NCBI GenBank assembly: GCA_006176705.1 | Contig: QRFJ01005920.1 | Location: 124,001-188,000, forward strand | DNA length: 64,000 nt | Direction of reading: 5' to 3' | Source of the DNA: Cocos nucifera | Taxonomy: Eukaryota; Streptophyta; Magnoliopsida; Arecales; Arecaceae | Shown here: piece by piece, positions 9,755 through 20,889 of the stretch | Layout of the letters: every line of letters begins with the position of its first letter | Position numbering within the stretch: position 1 is the first letter of the stretch | Position numbers and translations under genes: made by a program | The notes under the pieces: generated by a model | What the model saw: the letters and a program-made list of their open reading frames with translations, nothing else | Told to the model about the DNA's origin: nothing | The model's database searches: none

Positions 9755-11278
9755 TGTTGATCCTAAAATTGATTTTGATGATTCTAAAATATTGAGTATA
9801 TTATGTATCTAATCATGTATTTCAAGAATATATGTAGGATTTTTCAAGTATCCAAAATAAAGAATTTATCTCAAGAATAAATCCTCTCAAGATGCCATGC
9901 CAAAATACTTAAAAGAGCAAATTCACACATATTTGGATGGCTTGGTATGAAGAAAGTATGATTGAATGAAGAGAAATTAAAATTGAAGGAAGCAATTATG
10001 TTTAAAAATGTTTGAGGCCAAGAAACTCAAGTTTGGAAGGTCAAAGATTGAAGAAAAATGAAGTCAGAATTTTTTTAGAGGTCTCAATTTTTTTTTGAGA
10101 GCTCTCGAGTGGTATGGCATAATGAAATGGTATTCTGGCACAGTCTTGAGAGATCTCAAGTTGAACTCGAGATGTCTCATCTCAGGAGACAGAAACTTAA
10201 TTTCTATGCTCTGAGAGTGAGAGGTCTCATAGGATTCTTAAGAGATCTCGCAGTTCCGACGAGACATCTCGTACAAAATTGAGAGATCTTAAAATCTGAT
10301 GAGTGGTCTCATAAAAAATCGAGAGGTCTCGATCTACGTGGATAGCCTTCAACGGATAGCTTTTTCAACGGCTATTTTTCGATCCCAATGGCTATTTTAG
10401 AGCTTCCAATGGTTAGAACTCTTACTCCAACCTTCTCTAAAGGTATTTAAAGGTGGAGAATCAATTAAAAAAAAGAGAAGAAGGAGATTAAGGGATTTAG
10501 AGAGAGAATCGTTTAGATTTTGTGAGGAACATTGAATATCCAAAGAAAAGAAAAAAGAGAGTGTTGTGCATAGATTTCAGCGAGCCTTCAAAGCAATCTT
10601 CTCCAACAACTTCCACATTATCTCAAGAACAATTTGAAGAAAAGCCAAGCTTCAATCGAGCACATTATCGGCTTGTTCTTTAGGATTTAAAAGAGCTTAT
10701 ACTTTATTTTTTATATTATGCTAAAATTTTACTTGTATTTTTTTATTTATTTATAAGTTTCTTTGGAAAAAAGAAACTTGGGGTTTAGGCCCATCCAAAC
10801 CCAATATTGGATATTGTAGGTTTTGGTTGGTGATCCCGAATAACCAACTGGATTGTTAGTGAACCCAAAAAACTAACGGTGTTAGGTTTTGATTGGTGCT
10901 CTTGTGAAAATCAACTAGGTTTGTTTGTAAGCCTAAAAAAATAAACACACTATAATCAAGGATAGATTATAGTAAAATTTTCAAGAAAAACTTGGAGAGT
11001 GGACATAAGAGTGGATTGCTCCAAACCAGTATAAATCTTTGTATATTTGTGTTGTGCTTTTTTCTTCTATCTCTCTATATACCTTGCATGCTTATAATTC
11101 TTACTTTACTTTCATAGTTTGATTTTGTTATCTTAATTCTGCTGCTCATATTATATACATCTCATCCTCACCACTTAGATTAAAATCAAAGCACATAATT
11201 TCTTAGAATTAAATTTGGTCAAAGCTTTTATAAGAACCTAATTCACCTCCCCTCTTAGGTTGCTACCTCTGGGCAATA
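9755..11278 (+). repeat. 5' LTR of element F
   Basis: TGTTGATCC start, GGGCAATA end, then AT and the PBS. A ladder of ten-base palindromes occupies 10077-10330. A TATA-like TATTTAAAG is at 10444-10452, so the ladder lies in U3 just upstream of the promoter. The copy at 14435-15923 matches along its length. Confidence 0.85.
10077..10330. promoter_or_regulatory. Array of GAGANNTCTC palindromes in U3 of F, 20-21 bp phasing
   Basis: About ten copies of GAGANNTCTC or near variants are seen. The last six start at 10219, 10240, 10261, 10281, 10301 and 10321, spacings of 21, 21, 20, 20 and 20 bp, two helical turns. The array ends about 115 bp before the TATA-like box. It looks like a cluster of sites for a dimeric DNA-binding protein. 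Some copies contain GAGACA, the reverse complement of the auxin-response core TGTCTC. The function is inference. Confidence 0.6.
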
Positions 11279-11280
11279 AT

Positions 11281-11295
11281 TGGTATCAGAGAAGG
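11281..11295 (+). other. Primer-binding site of element F
   Basis: TGGTATCAGAGAAGG starts two bases after the LTR. Its first 11 bases match the initiator-Met tRNA-type PBS of plant copia elements. Confidence 0.85.
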
Positions 11296-11339
11296 TACTT
11301 TGTAATTGATTATTGACCTAACCGTCTTGAGTAAAGATC

Positions 11340-12681
11340 ATGGCAACCCCATTTGGTTCATTATTTGCTGAAGGCTAATCCACATCAAGACCACCACCAT
11401 TTAATGGCAACCCAAATAGAGTCTTTGTTTAGTGAAGGATATTCTATAAATAGACCTCCACTTTTTAATGGCTCACATTATAGTTATTGGAAAGCACACA
11501 TGCACATCTTCATACAAGTAAATGATTATAACCTATGGAAGATTATAATCGATGGCTCACACAACCCCAAAGCATTGAATGAGCATGATAAAGAAATGGC
11601 CCAACTTAATGCTAAGGCCATGAATATACTTTATTGCTTCTAAAAGTTAAATATATTTAATGCAATTTCTTCATGTATTTTAGCAAAATATTTATGGAAG
11701 AAATTAGAAAGAATTTATGAGGGTGCAAATCAAATAGAAGAAACAAGCTCCCAAGAAGAAAAAGAAACTCATCCCAACCTATGCCTCATGTCTCATGAGG
11801 ATGAAAAGAAGAAAAAGAAGAAGAAACAAAAGAAGAAGAATGCATCAATTAAGGGAGAGCAAAGTAAGGAAAAGAAAAATGAGAAAGAGGAAGAAAATGC
11901 TACAAATCTTTACCTCATGGCCAATGAAGATGAGGTAAATTCAAAAAATTCTTCTCAATTTACATTTGATGAATTGTTTCAAGCCTTTAATGATTTAATG
12001 GATGAATACAAAAAACTAAGGCTGAAAAATAAAGAGCTTAAAAGATCTAATCTTCTTTTGGATGATGAAAAGAGTAATCTATTGAATGAAAAAGAAGATA
12101 TCTTAAGAGAAAAGAATGCTTTAGCTAAAGAAAAGGAAGAACTTCTCAAATCTTGAAAAATCTTTAGTTAAAGATAAGAATAAACTCTTAATTGAAAAAG
12201 AAGATTTCATGAAAGAAAAGAATAAGAGTGTGATTAAAAAAATGAATTATTGAAGAAAAATAAATCTTTGATTGAAGAAAATAAAAAATTATCAAAATCT
12301 GAAAAATCTCTTATGAGAGAAAATAAAAAATTTAGAAGAGAGATTGAAATTTTGAAGTCATATTGCTGAAAAGTTTACCATTAGTTTTCAAAATCTCCAA
12401 TTCTATGGTAAAAATTAATAAGGATAGTTTTCAATAAAATAGAAACTGATCTTAATATTTCAAAAAAATAGCAAAATGCTAGGAGTATTTTCACAAGAGC
12501 TTCAACTAAAAATCATTCAATTAAATGCTTTAAATGCAATAAAATTGGCCAAAAAATTTTTGAATGTAATTTTAAAAGAATTGGTCATACTTTGGTTAGA
12601 CAAATTTGGATTCCAAAAGAAACCTTGAGCACTAACTTCAATGGACCCAAGAAAACTTGGGTACCAAAAATTATGAAGTAA
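11340..12681 (+). pseudogene. gag of element F
   Basis: The best start is the ATG at 11404 (MATQIESLFSEGYSINRPPL); a partly duplicated copy of this N-terminus lies at 11340-11403, out of frame. The capsid-like part FNGSHYSYWKAHMHIF is followed by one stop at 11641. The middle of the usual domain is missing, and a Lys/Glu-rich run (KKKKKKKQKKK, about 11808-11840) and a coiled coil follow to 12156. A zinc knuckle at 12529-12570 reads CFKCNKIGQKIFEC, with its His changed to Gln. The ORF ends KKTWVPKIMK at 12681. The product would package element RNA, but the stops, frameshift and damaged knuckle make it inactive. Confidence 0.75.
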
Positions 12682-14417
12682 TTTTGCAGGTATACCAAGG
12701 ATCCAATGAAGCTAAAGGAAGAAAATTTTTATGGATGCCTTGGAAATGAAAATAGATGGATGGTGCTACTTGGTAAAATCTAAACTTTTCTCACATCATG
12801 CCATTATTATTTATTAAATTTTTTTGAATTATTAATTAGCATAATTATTATATATGTTTGATTGATTTTGATGATTTATTATTGCTTATAATGATAATAC
12901 TCTATGACTTAAATTTTTTGATGTATCGCTTAAAACTAGTATATCATGTTGACTATTTATTTTAAGCTCTTTATTTTATTCTAAATTCAGCATGCTGATT
13001 CAATCCTTTGTATCATGCTATTTTGATCCTTAATTATTTGAAAAACCTAAATCATTATGAGCTTGATTGCATAATGAAACTATTTGGATGCTAAACTTAT
13101 AAATTGAATTTGAAAAATGATTTTCTTGAATTCCTTTGAAGTTGATATCAAGCAAGATATTTCAAGAAAGTTATCATTTATCCTTAAAGCTAAACATTTA
13201 ATGAGGACTTTAGTTTTAAGTAATTGATTTTAAATAGCTTGCTATTTTCCATGTATTTGATTGATTTATCTGCAAAAAGAGAAGAATGTCTTTGTTTCAA
13301 ATATGATTTTACACAGCTATATGTTTGATATGATATCATTTGAAATAAATTCAAAAATACATACCTTTTCTAAACCTTTAATTGCTTGATATTTCTTATG
13401 AAAAGAAAGAAATGATCATTTTGAAGAATGACTGAAAATTTTTTTATGATTTGCCTTAACTTATTTGCTGATATCAATTCAAATTGATTTATCATTCTAA
13501 ATTCTTAAACTATTTAATTTGAATCAATTCATCTTGATTTAATTCAAAACTAAAATCATTGGTATCAAGCTGAATTTGCAAATTAATCTTTAAATGGTAT
13601 TGAACCAAGAAAATCATGATTTGATCTAAAACTTAGTTTAATTGGTATCAAAAAAATCTTTCAAAAAAATGACTTTGTTTGTTAAAGTAAGGAACAGAAA
13701 ATATTAAAGAAGAAATATTCATTTAATTGAAAAGACCTTTGAAATTGAAAATATCTTTCAAATTTAAAAAATCTGAATTTAGTGGTTAAATTCATGTTAA
13801 ATTTGCTTGATTTGAAATATAGAGGGGGAGAAAGTTGAAAAGTAAAGTAATCTTGCTATAAGTATAAAAAATAGGGGGAGAGATATTTTCTAACTTGATT
13901 TGATTGAAAATTTTGACTAATTTGAAAACATATTCTTACTCCAAAGAATAAATCTTAAAAAAGGTCACATCTATTCAAAAAGGGGGAGAGCCTTTATTAT
14001 TTGAATTCAAGCTAAATTTTTTAAAAGGGGGAGATGATTTCTTCGATTTGACTTCATAAATTTGATACATCTCTCAATTTAATATCTTGATGTTGATTTT
14101 GATGATTTTTCATATTTCTTTCCCATGAGCTTTTTGATGCTGTCAAAAAAAGGGAGAGGAATGTTGAGTATATGCTTGAAGAAACTCAATGAATTGTATT
14201 GATGCTTGAAATGAAAACTTAATACTCACTGATATGAATTGAAATATTTTTTTTATGAGTATATAAAATATGTGCAATGAACCAAAAGAATAATTGAGAA
14301 CATTCATGAAGTACTCATTCATGTGTTTAATCTATACTTCATGATACTTTTTAGCAAAATGCATAGAAATACATTATTTGCTTTTATTGTGCATATACTC
14401 AAGATTTTGTCATCTTC
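12682..14417 (+). other. Long non-coding 3' region of element F
   Basis: 1.7 kb of AT-rich sequence without an ORF. The last part has several polypurine runs of the type AGGGGGAGA (near 13823, 13872, 13981 and 14026, weaker at 14147). This is where a full SIRE-like element would carry the rest of pol and a spacer. Confidence 0.6.
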
Positions 14418-14434
14418 AAAAAGAGGAGAGATTA
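14418..14434 (+). other. Polypurine tract of element F
   Basis: AAAAAGAGGAGAGATTA directly precedes the 3' LTR start TGTTGA at 14435. Confidence 0.75.
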
Positions 14435-15923
14435 TGTTGACCCTGAGATTGATTTTGATGATTCCAAAATATTGAGTATACTATGTATCTAATCATGTGT
14501 TTCAAGAATGTGTGTAAGATTTTTTAAGTATCCAAAATGAAGAATTTATCTCAAGAATAAATTTTCTCAAGATGCCATGTCAAAATACTTAAAAGAGCAA
14601 ATTCACACATATTTGGATGGCTTGGTATAAAGAAAGTATGATTGAAAGAAGAGAAATTAAAATTGAAGGAAGCAATTATGTTTAAAAGAGTTTTAGATCA
14701 AGAAACTCAATTTTGGAAGGTCAAACATTGAAGAAAAATAAAGTTAGGATTTTTTGAGACATCTTAAATTTTTTTCAACAGCTCTCGAGTGGTCTGGCAA
14801 AATGAAATAGTATTCTGGCACAGTCTCGAGAGGTCTCGAGTTGAACTCGAGACGTCTCAATCTCAGGAGATAGAATATGCTCTGAGAATGAGAGGTCTCG
14901 TGATTTCAGTGAGACGTCTCATGAAAAATTGAGAGGTCTCAAAATCTAACGAGAGGTCTCATAAAAAACTAAGAGGTCTCGATTTGCACAGACAACCTTC
15001 AATGGATAGTTTTTCCAATGACTATTTTCGACCCCAATGGCTATTTCGGAGCTTCAGAACTCTTACTCCAACCTTCTCTAAAGGTATTTAAAGGTGGAGA
15101 ATCAATTGAAAAAAAGAGAAGAAAGAGATTAAGGGATTTAGAGAGAGAATCTTTTAGATTTTGTGAGGAACATTGAATATCCAAAGAAAAGGAAAAAAAG
15201 AGGAGTGTTGTGCATAGATTTCAGCAAGCCTTCAAAGCAATCTTCTCCAACATCTTCCACATCCTCTCAAGCATAATTTGAAGAAAAGCCAAGCTTCAAT
15301 CAAGTACATTATCGGCTTGTTCTTTCAAATTTAAAAGAGCTTATACTCTATTTTTTATATTATGCTGAAACTTTACTTATATTTTTTTATTTCTTTATAA
15401 GTTTCTTTGGGAGAAAGAAACTTGGGGTTTAGGCCTATCCAAGTTCAAAATTGAAAATTGTAGGTTTTAGTTGGTGATCCTGAAAAATCAACTGGATTGT
15501 TAGTGAACCCGAAAAACTAACGATGTTAAGTTTTGGTTGGTGCTCCTATGAAAACCAACTAGGTTTGTTTGTGAGCCTGGGAAAACAAACACACTATAAT
15601 CAAGGGTAGATTATAGTAAAATTCCCAAGGAAAACTTGGAGAGTAGACATAGGAGCGGATTGCTCCAAACTATTATAAATTTTTGTGTGTTTGTGTTATA
15701 CTTTTTTCTTCTATCTCTCTATATACTTTGCGTGCTTATATTTCTTACTTTACTTTCATAGTTTGATTTTATTTTCTTAATTCCACTGCTCATATTATAT
15801 ACATCTCATCCTCACCATTTAGATAAAAATCAAAGCACATAATTGCTTAGAATTAAATTTGGCCAAAGCTTTTTATAAGAACCCAATTCATCCCTCCTCT
15901 GGGTTGCTTACCTCTGGGCAACA
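14435..15923 (+). repeat. 3' LTR of element F
   Basis: TGTTGACCC start and CTGGGCAACA end. The palindrome ladder recurs at 14824-14980, the last five copies starting at 14890-14891, 14911, 14931, 14951 and 14971, all 20 bp apart. TATTTAAAG is at 15085-15093. Confidence 0.85.
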
Positions 15924-16340
15924 TTCTCTCTAGTAGCTAGTGAATGAGAGCCAGATGTTCTAGCATCCTGTAATAAAAAAAATAAAATAATATTAGTAAC
16001 TTTTGATAGGAGGTGTATCTTTCGATACACTCCTTTGATTCTCAAATAGATTATTTTTACACATTTCATTCGATGATATGAAGCTCTAGACAGCCCTGAC
16101 CTAGCAAGCTATTTGCATGAGAGGTGTAGAACCATGCAAGCTAGCCACATGATCGCTCTTTTCTTGAGAGCTCTATCTTTGGCTGGCATAACTCTTACCT
16201 CTAGAAGACATGATGTTTGCTCTCTAAAAATAAAAATAAATAAATTCATCAAATTAATTATATAATTATGAATGATAATGCAAGATTTAAAATGATGCAA
16301 GATAAGCAATTAAAATAATCCAAGAATTATATACTTAGCA

Positions 16341-19300
16341 CTACTCATCGGCCTTTTCAGATGTTTGGTATCCTTTGGAATCTTCTTCCAATTCTTCCTC
16401 TTCTTCCTCTTCTTGGGGAGGATTGTCCTTTAAAACAATCTAAGTTGGATCTACCTCCTTATGTTGGCCATCTTCATGTAGAAGAATTCTTGGAGCATCC
16501 AATTCGACATTATCGAAGAATTGATGAACTCCTACTTGTCTCATCCTCTTGAAAGCATTCCAATAATTGGAGCTCTTCTTCTTCTTCGAGCGTGTAATGA
16601 TCGACTCAAGACTTAATTTTGCATACAGCCTAACAATCTTTCCTTTCTCTTTTTCTTGATGGAAAAGATGTGTAATACACTTAAGCAGCTTGTGCAGCTA
16701 GTACAAATGGCTCATTAATATAAGTTTTTGATCCATGTTTGATTTCAATAAGCCCGTGCCATGGATCAACCTTTATACCATTATTGGTATTGAACCATTG
16801 GCAATTAAATAGAATGACACTGTTACCTCCAATGTAGCTTATGTCAATCACTTCTTCGAGGATTCCATAATAGTTACTCTCGGCTTTATCTTTCTATTAG
16901 CTACCTTTTATACACACACCACTATTTATTATGCTTTTATAATTTTCATATTGTTGTATGTGAAATTTGAAATCATTTATAATACAATCATTATAGCATG
17001 TCACATATTTTTTGGACTCGTAATCTAATGATCTCAGCTTTCTTGGTATGGACTCACTTCCTTGAATGAACAACTGATGGAACCAACATACAAAATTCTT
17101 CGAGCACTATATTGATATTTCTTCATCACTTATGCTTGGATTTTCTTCTTTCAGCATCTCATCATATTGTCTAAACATGAATAAGATAAGTATACTGAAA
17201 TAAGTGATTAAAGAGTTGGAATTATGATGGACACTTACAGGACATATGGGTCAACCTTCATGTAGTTTAGCAAAATATGTCTTTTCCTGTTGAAGTTTAG
17301 TATCGGAGAAAATCCAGCGAACCTCGAGCCCAAATTCTCGAGTAGGATGGAAAATATTAAGATCTCCCACTCTGATCTCTCAGCACCACTGTTATCATTT
17401 AGATCCACTCAAGTCAGCTTGGTTTGTACATCGGAATTAAAGTAGTCTCGATTGAAATTTTAATTCTTTTCTATTATGTAAGCCTCCATAATATAACCTT
17501 CAACTCGAGCCTTATTTTTCTCTTTCTTCATGAGACTATGCATGTATCTTTCAAATAAATACATCCACCTGTACTTGCACTGGATCCCCCATCCTAGTTT
17601 CATATGTCCAGATGAATCATGAGGTACTCCATAGAGTCAAAGAAGCTGGGAGGGAATATCTTCTCCAACTTGCATATGGTCTCTACACTGCTAGCCTTGA
17701 GATTTAAGATATGATCAGTGGATAGTTTAGAAGCACAAATATCTCTAAAAAGAAGGCTAAGGTTGGTCAAAGAACTCCATATGGAGTTGGAAAGGAGATC
17801 ATGCCAAGTCAATGGGAGTCATCATTGCATGAATACATAGGTAGTCATGGCTCTTTAGCCCATAAAATCTATAATCTTTGACATTGACACACCGAGCTAG
17901 ATTACTTGCATAACCATATAAAAATTTAAGATTTTTATACTATTCACAAATATCCTTCAACTGCTCTCTTGTTAAGGAATAAGATGCTTTCAGCTTCAAA
18001 AATTTTTCAGATGACATCTCAACCAGCTCTAATAGAGGATGCTTGCATATATTCTTCATATCTGCTTGAGCCTTTGGATTGTCTTTTATCTTGCCCTTGA
18101 CATTCATAATAGTGTAGAAAATATTATCGAATACATTCTTCTCAATATGCATGATGTCAAGATTATGATGGATCAAATTGGTGGACTAGTAAGATAATTT
18201 CTAGAAGATGCTTGGCTTCACCCAATTATAAGTTCTATCGAATCCTCGAAGCTTTTGCTTATCAAATTTAATACCAAATGGGACTTCATCCTAATTAGGA
18301 TATCATCTGAAATAGTTCCATACCACTAAGGCACTAGGGTGTATGGTTCTTCTCTATCTTATTCCTCTTGAAACTGTCCCGCTACTTTCAAAAAGAATGA
18401 TGCTTGGGAAGGAATTGACGATGACAATCAAACCAGTAGGACTTACGACCATGCTCAAGCTAAAATAATTTTATATTCTCCATGCAATATGAACATGCTA
18501 GCTTTCCATGAGTGCTCTATCCTGACAGCATCCCATAAGCAGAAAAATCATCAGTGGTCCACATCAATGCTGTCTTCATTATAAAATTCTACTTCTTCGA
18601 TGCATCAAAAGTATGAATGCCATCGAACCATAATAATTTTAGCTTATCAACAAGAGGCCTTAGATATACATCAATGCTTCTACTAGAATATTATGGTCCA
18701 AGAATAAGTAATATAAGAAAGATGTTTTGTTCTTTTATGCACATCTCAGGTGGCAGACTGTATGGGGTAATAAAGACTGGCCAACATGAATAAGAGGCTG
18801 CTGCATGATTGAATGGTGTAAAGCCATCTATAGATAGATATAGCTGAACATTGCATGATTCCTGAGCAAATAAAGAATGACAAGCATCAAATTGCTTCCA
18901 TATCTTGTTATCCGACGAATGACACATCATATCAAAATATTTGAGTGGTTCTTCTTTATGCCATATCATTTGTCTGATAGTACTCTTGGATAAGTAGAGC
19001 CTTTGAAGTCTACGAGTGAGAGGAAGGTATCAAAGAACCTTGTATGGTATGTCCTTCTAATTCCTACCCTCTTGCCTTGGCTTAAATCGATTTGCACCGC
19101 ATAAGCTACATGAGCTCTTCTGTTGGTCCTCTTTATAGAAAAGCATGTAACCGTTATGACATGCATCTATTTTCTCATATTCCATACCCAACCCTTTCAC
19201 CATTTTCTTTGAAGCATAGAAGCTCTCAACAAGCTTCTCATCCTTCGATAGTATTTTTTTTATTATTGCTACTATCCTATCATAACAATTGACCGTCATA

Positions 19301-19784
19301 TTAAACTCAGCCTTCAAGTTCAATAACTTTAATATAGCTGATAGTACAATGTATGTTTCACATCCCGGCCATAGTGGTTCATCAGCATCTTTCAACATAT
19401 GGTAGAAATTACTACTACTAGCTTCTGAATCGTCCTCCACATTTTTGTTAAATTTAGGACCAGACACATCTATAATCATATTTATCATTCTATCTGTGTC
19501 TATGTCTTGTTCGATTTTAACCTTTGCAACTTTCTCCCATGTCTCTCCATGTAGGTACCAATGCTTATATAAGGCATAAATTCACTCTTATACAAATAGA
19601 CAGTAATTATATCATTATCAAACATTTCTATATTGCCACATCTATTACAAGGGCAACGAGCCCATCCTTGATGTAAGAGTGCTACATTCCTAAAAATAAA
19701 ATTATAGAAGTACTCTATACCCTTCCTATATTCAGTAAAAATCTTCTCATCGACTACTCGACGGTCCATCCAACTACGGTACAT
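16341..19784 (-). pseudogene. TNP2: CACTA transposase TNP2
   Basis: TNP2 cuts and pastes CACTA elements in the nucleus. The ATG at 19784 opens the N-terminal transposase-associated domain (MYRSWMDRRVV, RCPCNRCGN; 19560-19784). The core follows: MLKDADEPLWPGCETY and GLGMEYEKIDACHNG (about 19190-19430); LYLSIDGFTPFN (about 18850), which carries a conserved Asp; and LDIMHIEKNVFDNI (about 18140). A DUF4218 part reads RWMYLFERYMHSLMKKEKNKAR near 17520-17580 with changes. A clean intron runs from a GTAAGT donor near 17237 to a TTTAG acceptor near 17178. A DUF4216 part (YYGILEEVIDISYIGG) lies near 16810-16880. An acidic tail (EEEEEEELEED) ends at the stop at 16341. Multiple stops and frameshifts make it inactive. 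Confidence 0.85.
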
Positions 19785-20509
19785 GGTAGACTATCTAAGA
19801 ATTCTATATATAAATAAATATAAGGCAATTACTAAATACTATTTTATCATTCAAAATAATTTATATAGTAAATGCATCCTATCATCAACTAATAGATGAA
19901 GATAGATCCTATCCCATTCACAAAATGCATTAATTCTATTAATCTATTATAGTAATCAAAAGATATGCAACAAAGGCCGAAAAAAATTTTGGTAGCATTT
20001 TTCTATAGTTCTTCTGTATAGTGAGAACAAAAAAAAATACTGTTTAAAATTTCTTTCGAATCCTCAGCATACCTTTTGATTACTGTAATGACCTATAGAA
20101 TTACTTATATTTTTCAAACTGTCCATAGTGGACAATCAATTAATCAATGTACATATTTTTTTTACCCATATAAAAATAAATAAATATATGGATACATTAG
20201 AATATGTATATCAATCAACTGATGGATTTATCATTCCATGCAATGCAAATTTTATTAAAATTAATACATAATTAATGCTATCCAGCAATTTCCACTAGTC
20301 TGAGTATGCAGGGCATATGAGGGCTAGATGCCTTGGATTCTAGCTATGACTCAAGGTCTGGGCATGTAGGGCATATCCCGACCCCATGTTTGCAATGCTG
20401 CTCAGCACCTTCTCTCATTCCGAGCACTCTACATGTCGAGACCAAAGTCCCATGCATTTAATTAATTAATTAATTATCTAACTAATTAATTAAATAAATA
20501 TTTAATTAA
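19785..20509. other. CACTA internal stretch upstream of TNP2
   Basis: AT-rich, with one GC-richer patch (20290-20450) that has two copies of a GGGCATAT-type word. It should hold the TNP2 promoter and leader. No clear core promoter is recognised. Confidence 0.4.
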
Positions 20510-20600
20510 ATTTTAGTGATGGCACTACCTGTCACTAATGTTGTCACTAATACTAGATGACATTAGCCATCGTTAATGCCATTGCTAATTAATGCTCAAA
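20510..20600. repeat. CACTA subterminal repeats, right side, first block
   Basis: Motifs like TTAGTGATGGCA, CACTAATA, GCCATCGTTAATG and CCATTGCTAATT lie within 90 bases, the same family as in 9050-9490. Confidence 0.75.
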
Positions 20601-20889
20601 ATGGTAGGGATGGGGCTGCAGGAATGGGGCCGCGAGCTGGGGGTGGTGGGGTAGGAGCCACACGGTCAGGTTGGTAGGGATGGGGCCATGGGGAGGTTGG
20701 CGGGGTAGGGGTGGTAGGCTTTGAGGCTACAAAGTAGGAGGTACCAACAGGGTCGAGGCGACCATGGGAGAGGTAGGGTCGGGTTGGTGGGCTCGGGGCT
20801 GCGGCATAGAAGGTGCTGGCATGATTGAGGCAGCCACAGGACAGGCGGAGCGGGGATGGCAGGCTCGAGGCTATGATGTAGGAGTCGCC
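20600..20889. repeat. GC-rich minisatellite of CACTA, left portion
   Basis: Imperfect 71-76-bp units on the pattern CCATGGGAGAGGTAGGGTCG, then GGCTCGGGGCTGC, then GCTGGCAGGGTCGAGG. Unit starts are near 20686, 20762 and 20833. The array continues at 39168 beyond D. It is far more GC-rich than its surroundings, as is common near CACTA ends. Confidence 0.8.
20885..20889. repeat. Target site duplication TCGCC, left copy, of element D
   Basis: Directly precedes the D LTR at 20890 and matches 39168-39172 exactly. Confidence 0.9.

Larger units (their letters stand above)
9755..15923 (+). mobile_element. Element F: gag-only LTR retrotransposon of SIRE-like copia type
   Basis: Direct LTRs at 9755-11278 and 14435-15923 begin TGTTGA. 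They flank a Met-tRNA PBS, one gag ORF (11404-12681), a long non-coding 3' region and a PPT. Flanking duplications are TTCTT (9750-9754) and TTCTC (15924-15928), one mismatch. No protease, integrase or RT is seen. The gag ending KKTWVPK and the LTR start TGTTGACCCTGAGATTGATT resemble SIRE/Maximus elements, so F is probably a non-autonomous relative needing pol in trans. It sits in the last exon of the second CACTA gene. Confidence 0.85.
9713..16211 (-). pseudogene. Second CACTA gene, small ORF with acidic tail, interrupted by F
   Basis: Downstream of TNP2 on the minus strand a short ORF begins MSSRGKSYASQR at about 16211. It runs with stops to about 16005, then a TTATTACAG acceptor near 15968 starts an exon reading DARTSGSHSLATRE. 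Element F interrupts this exon at 9754/15924. With F removed the frame continues as K, stop, EEEEADDDDD and a stop at 9713-9715. The position resembles the second (TNPA/TNP1-like) gene of CACTA elements, though I see no diagnostic domain. Exon joins are inferred. The in-frame stops make it a pseudogene. Confidence 0.5.

Noticed and set aside
10219..10330. CRISPR-like spaced short repeats
   Set aside because: Repeats are ten bases, degenerate and palindromic, with similar AT-rich spacers, and lie in an LTR of a plant element.
11788..12156. Lys/Glu-rich ORF like a nuclear protein
   Set aside because: In frame with the F gag after one stop and followed by its zinc knuckle; part of gag.
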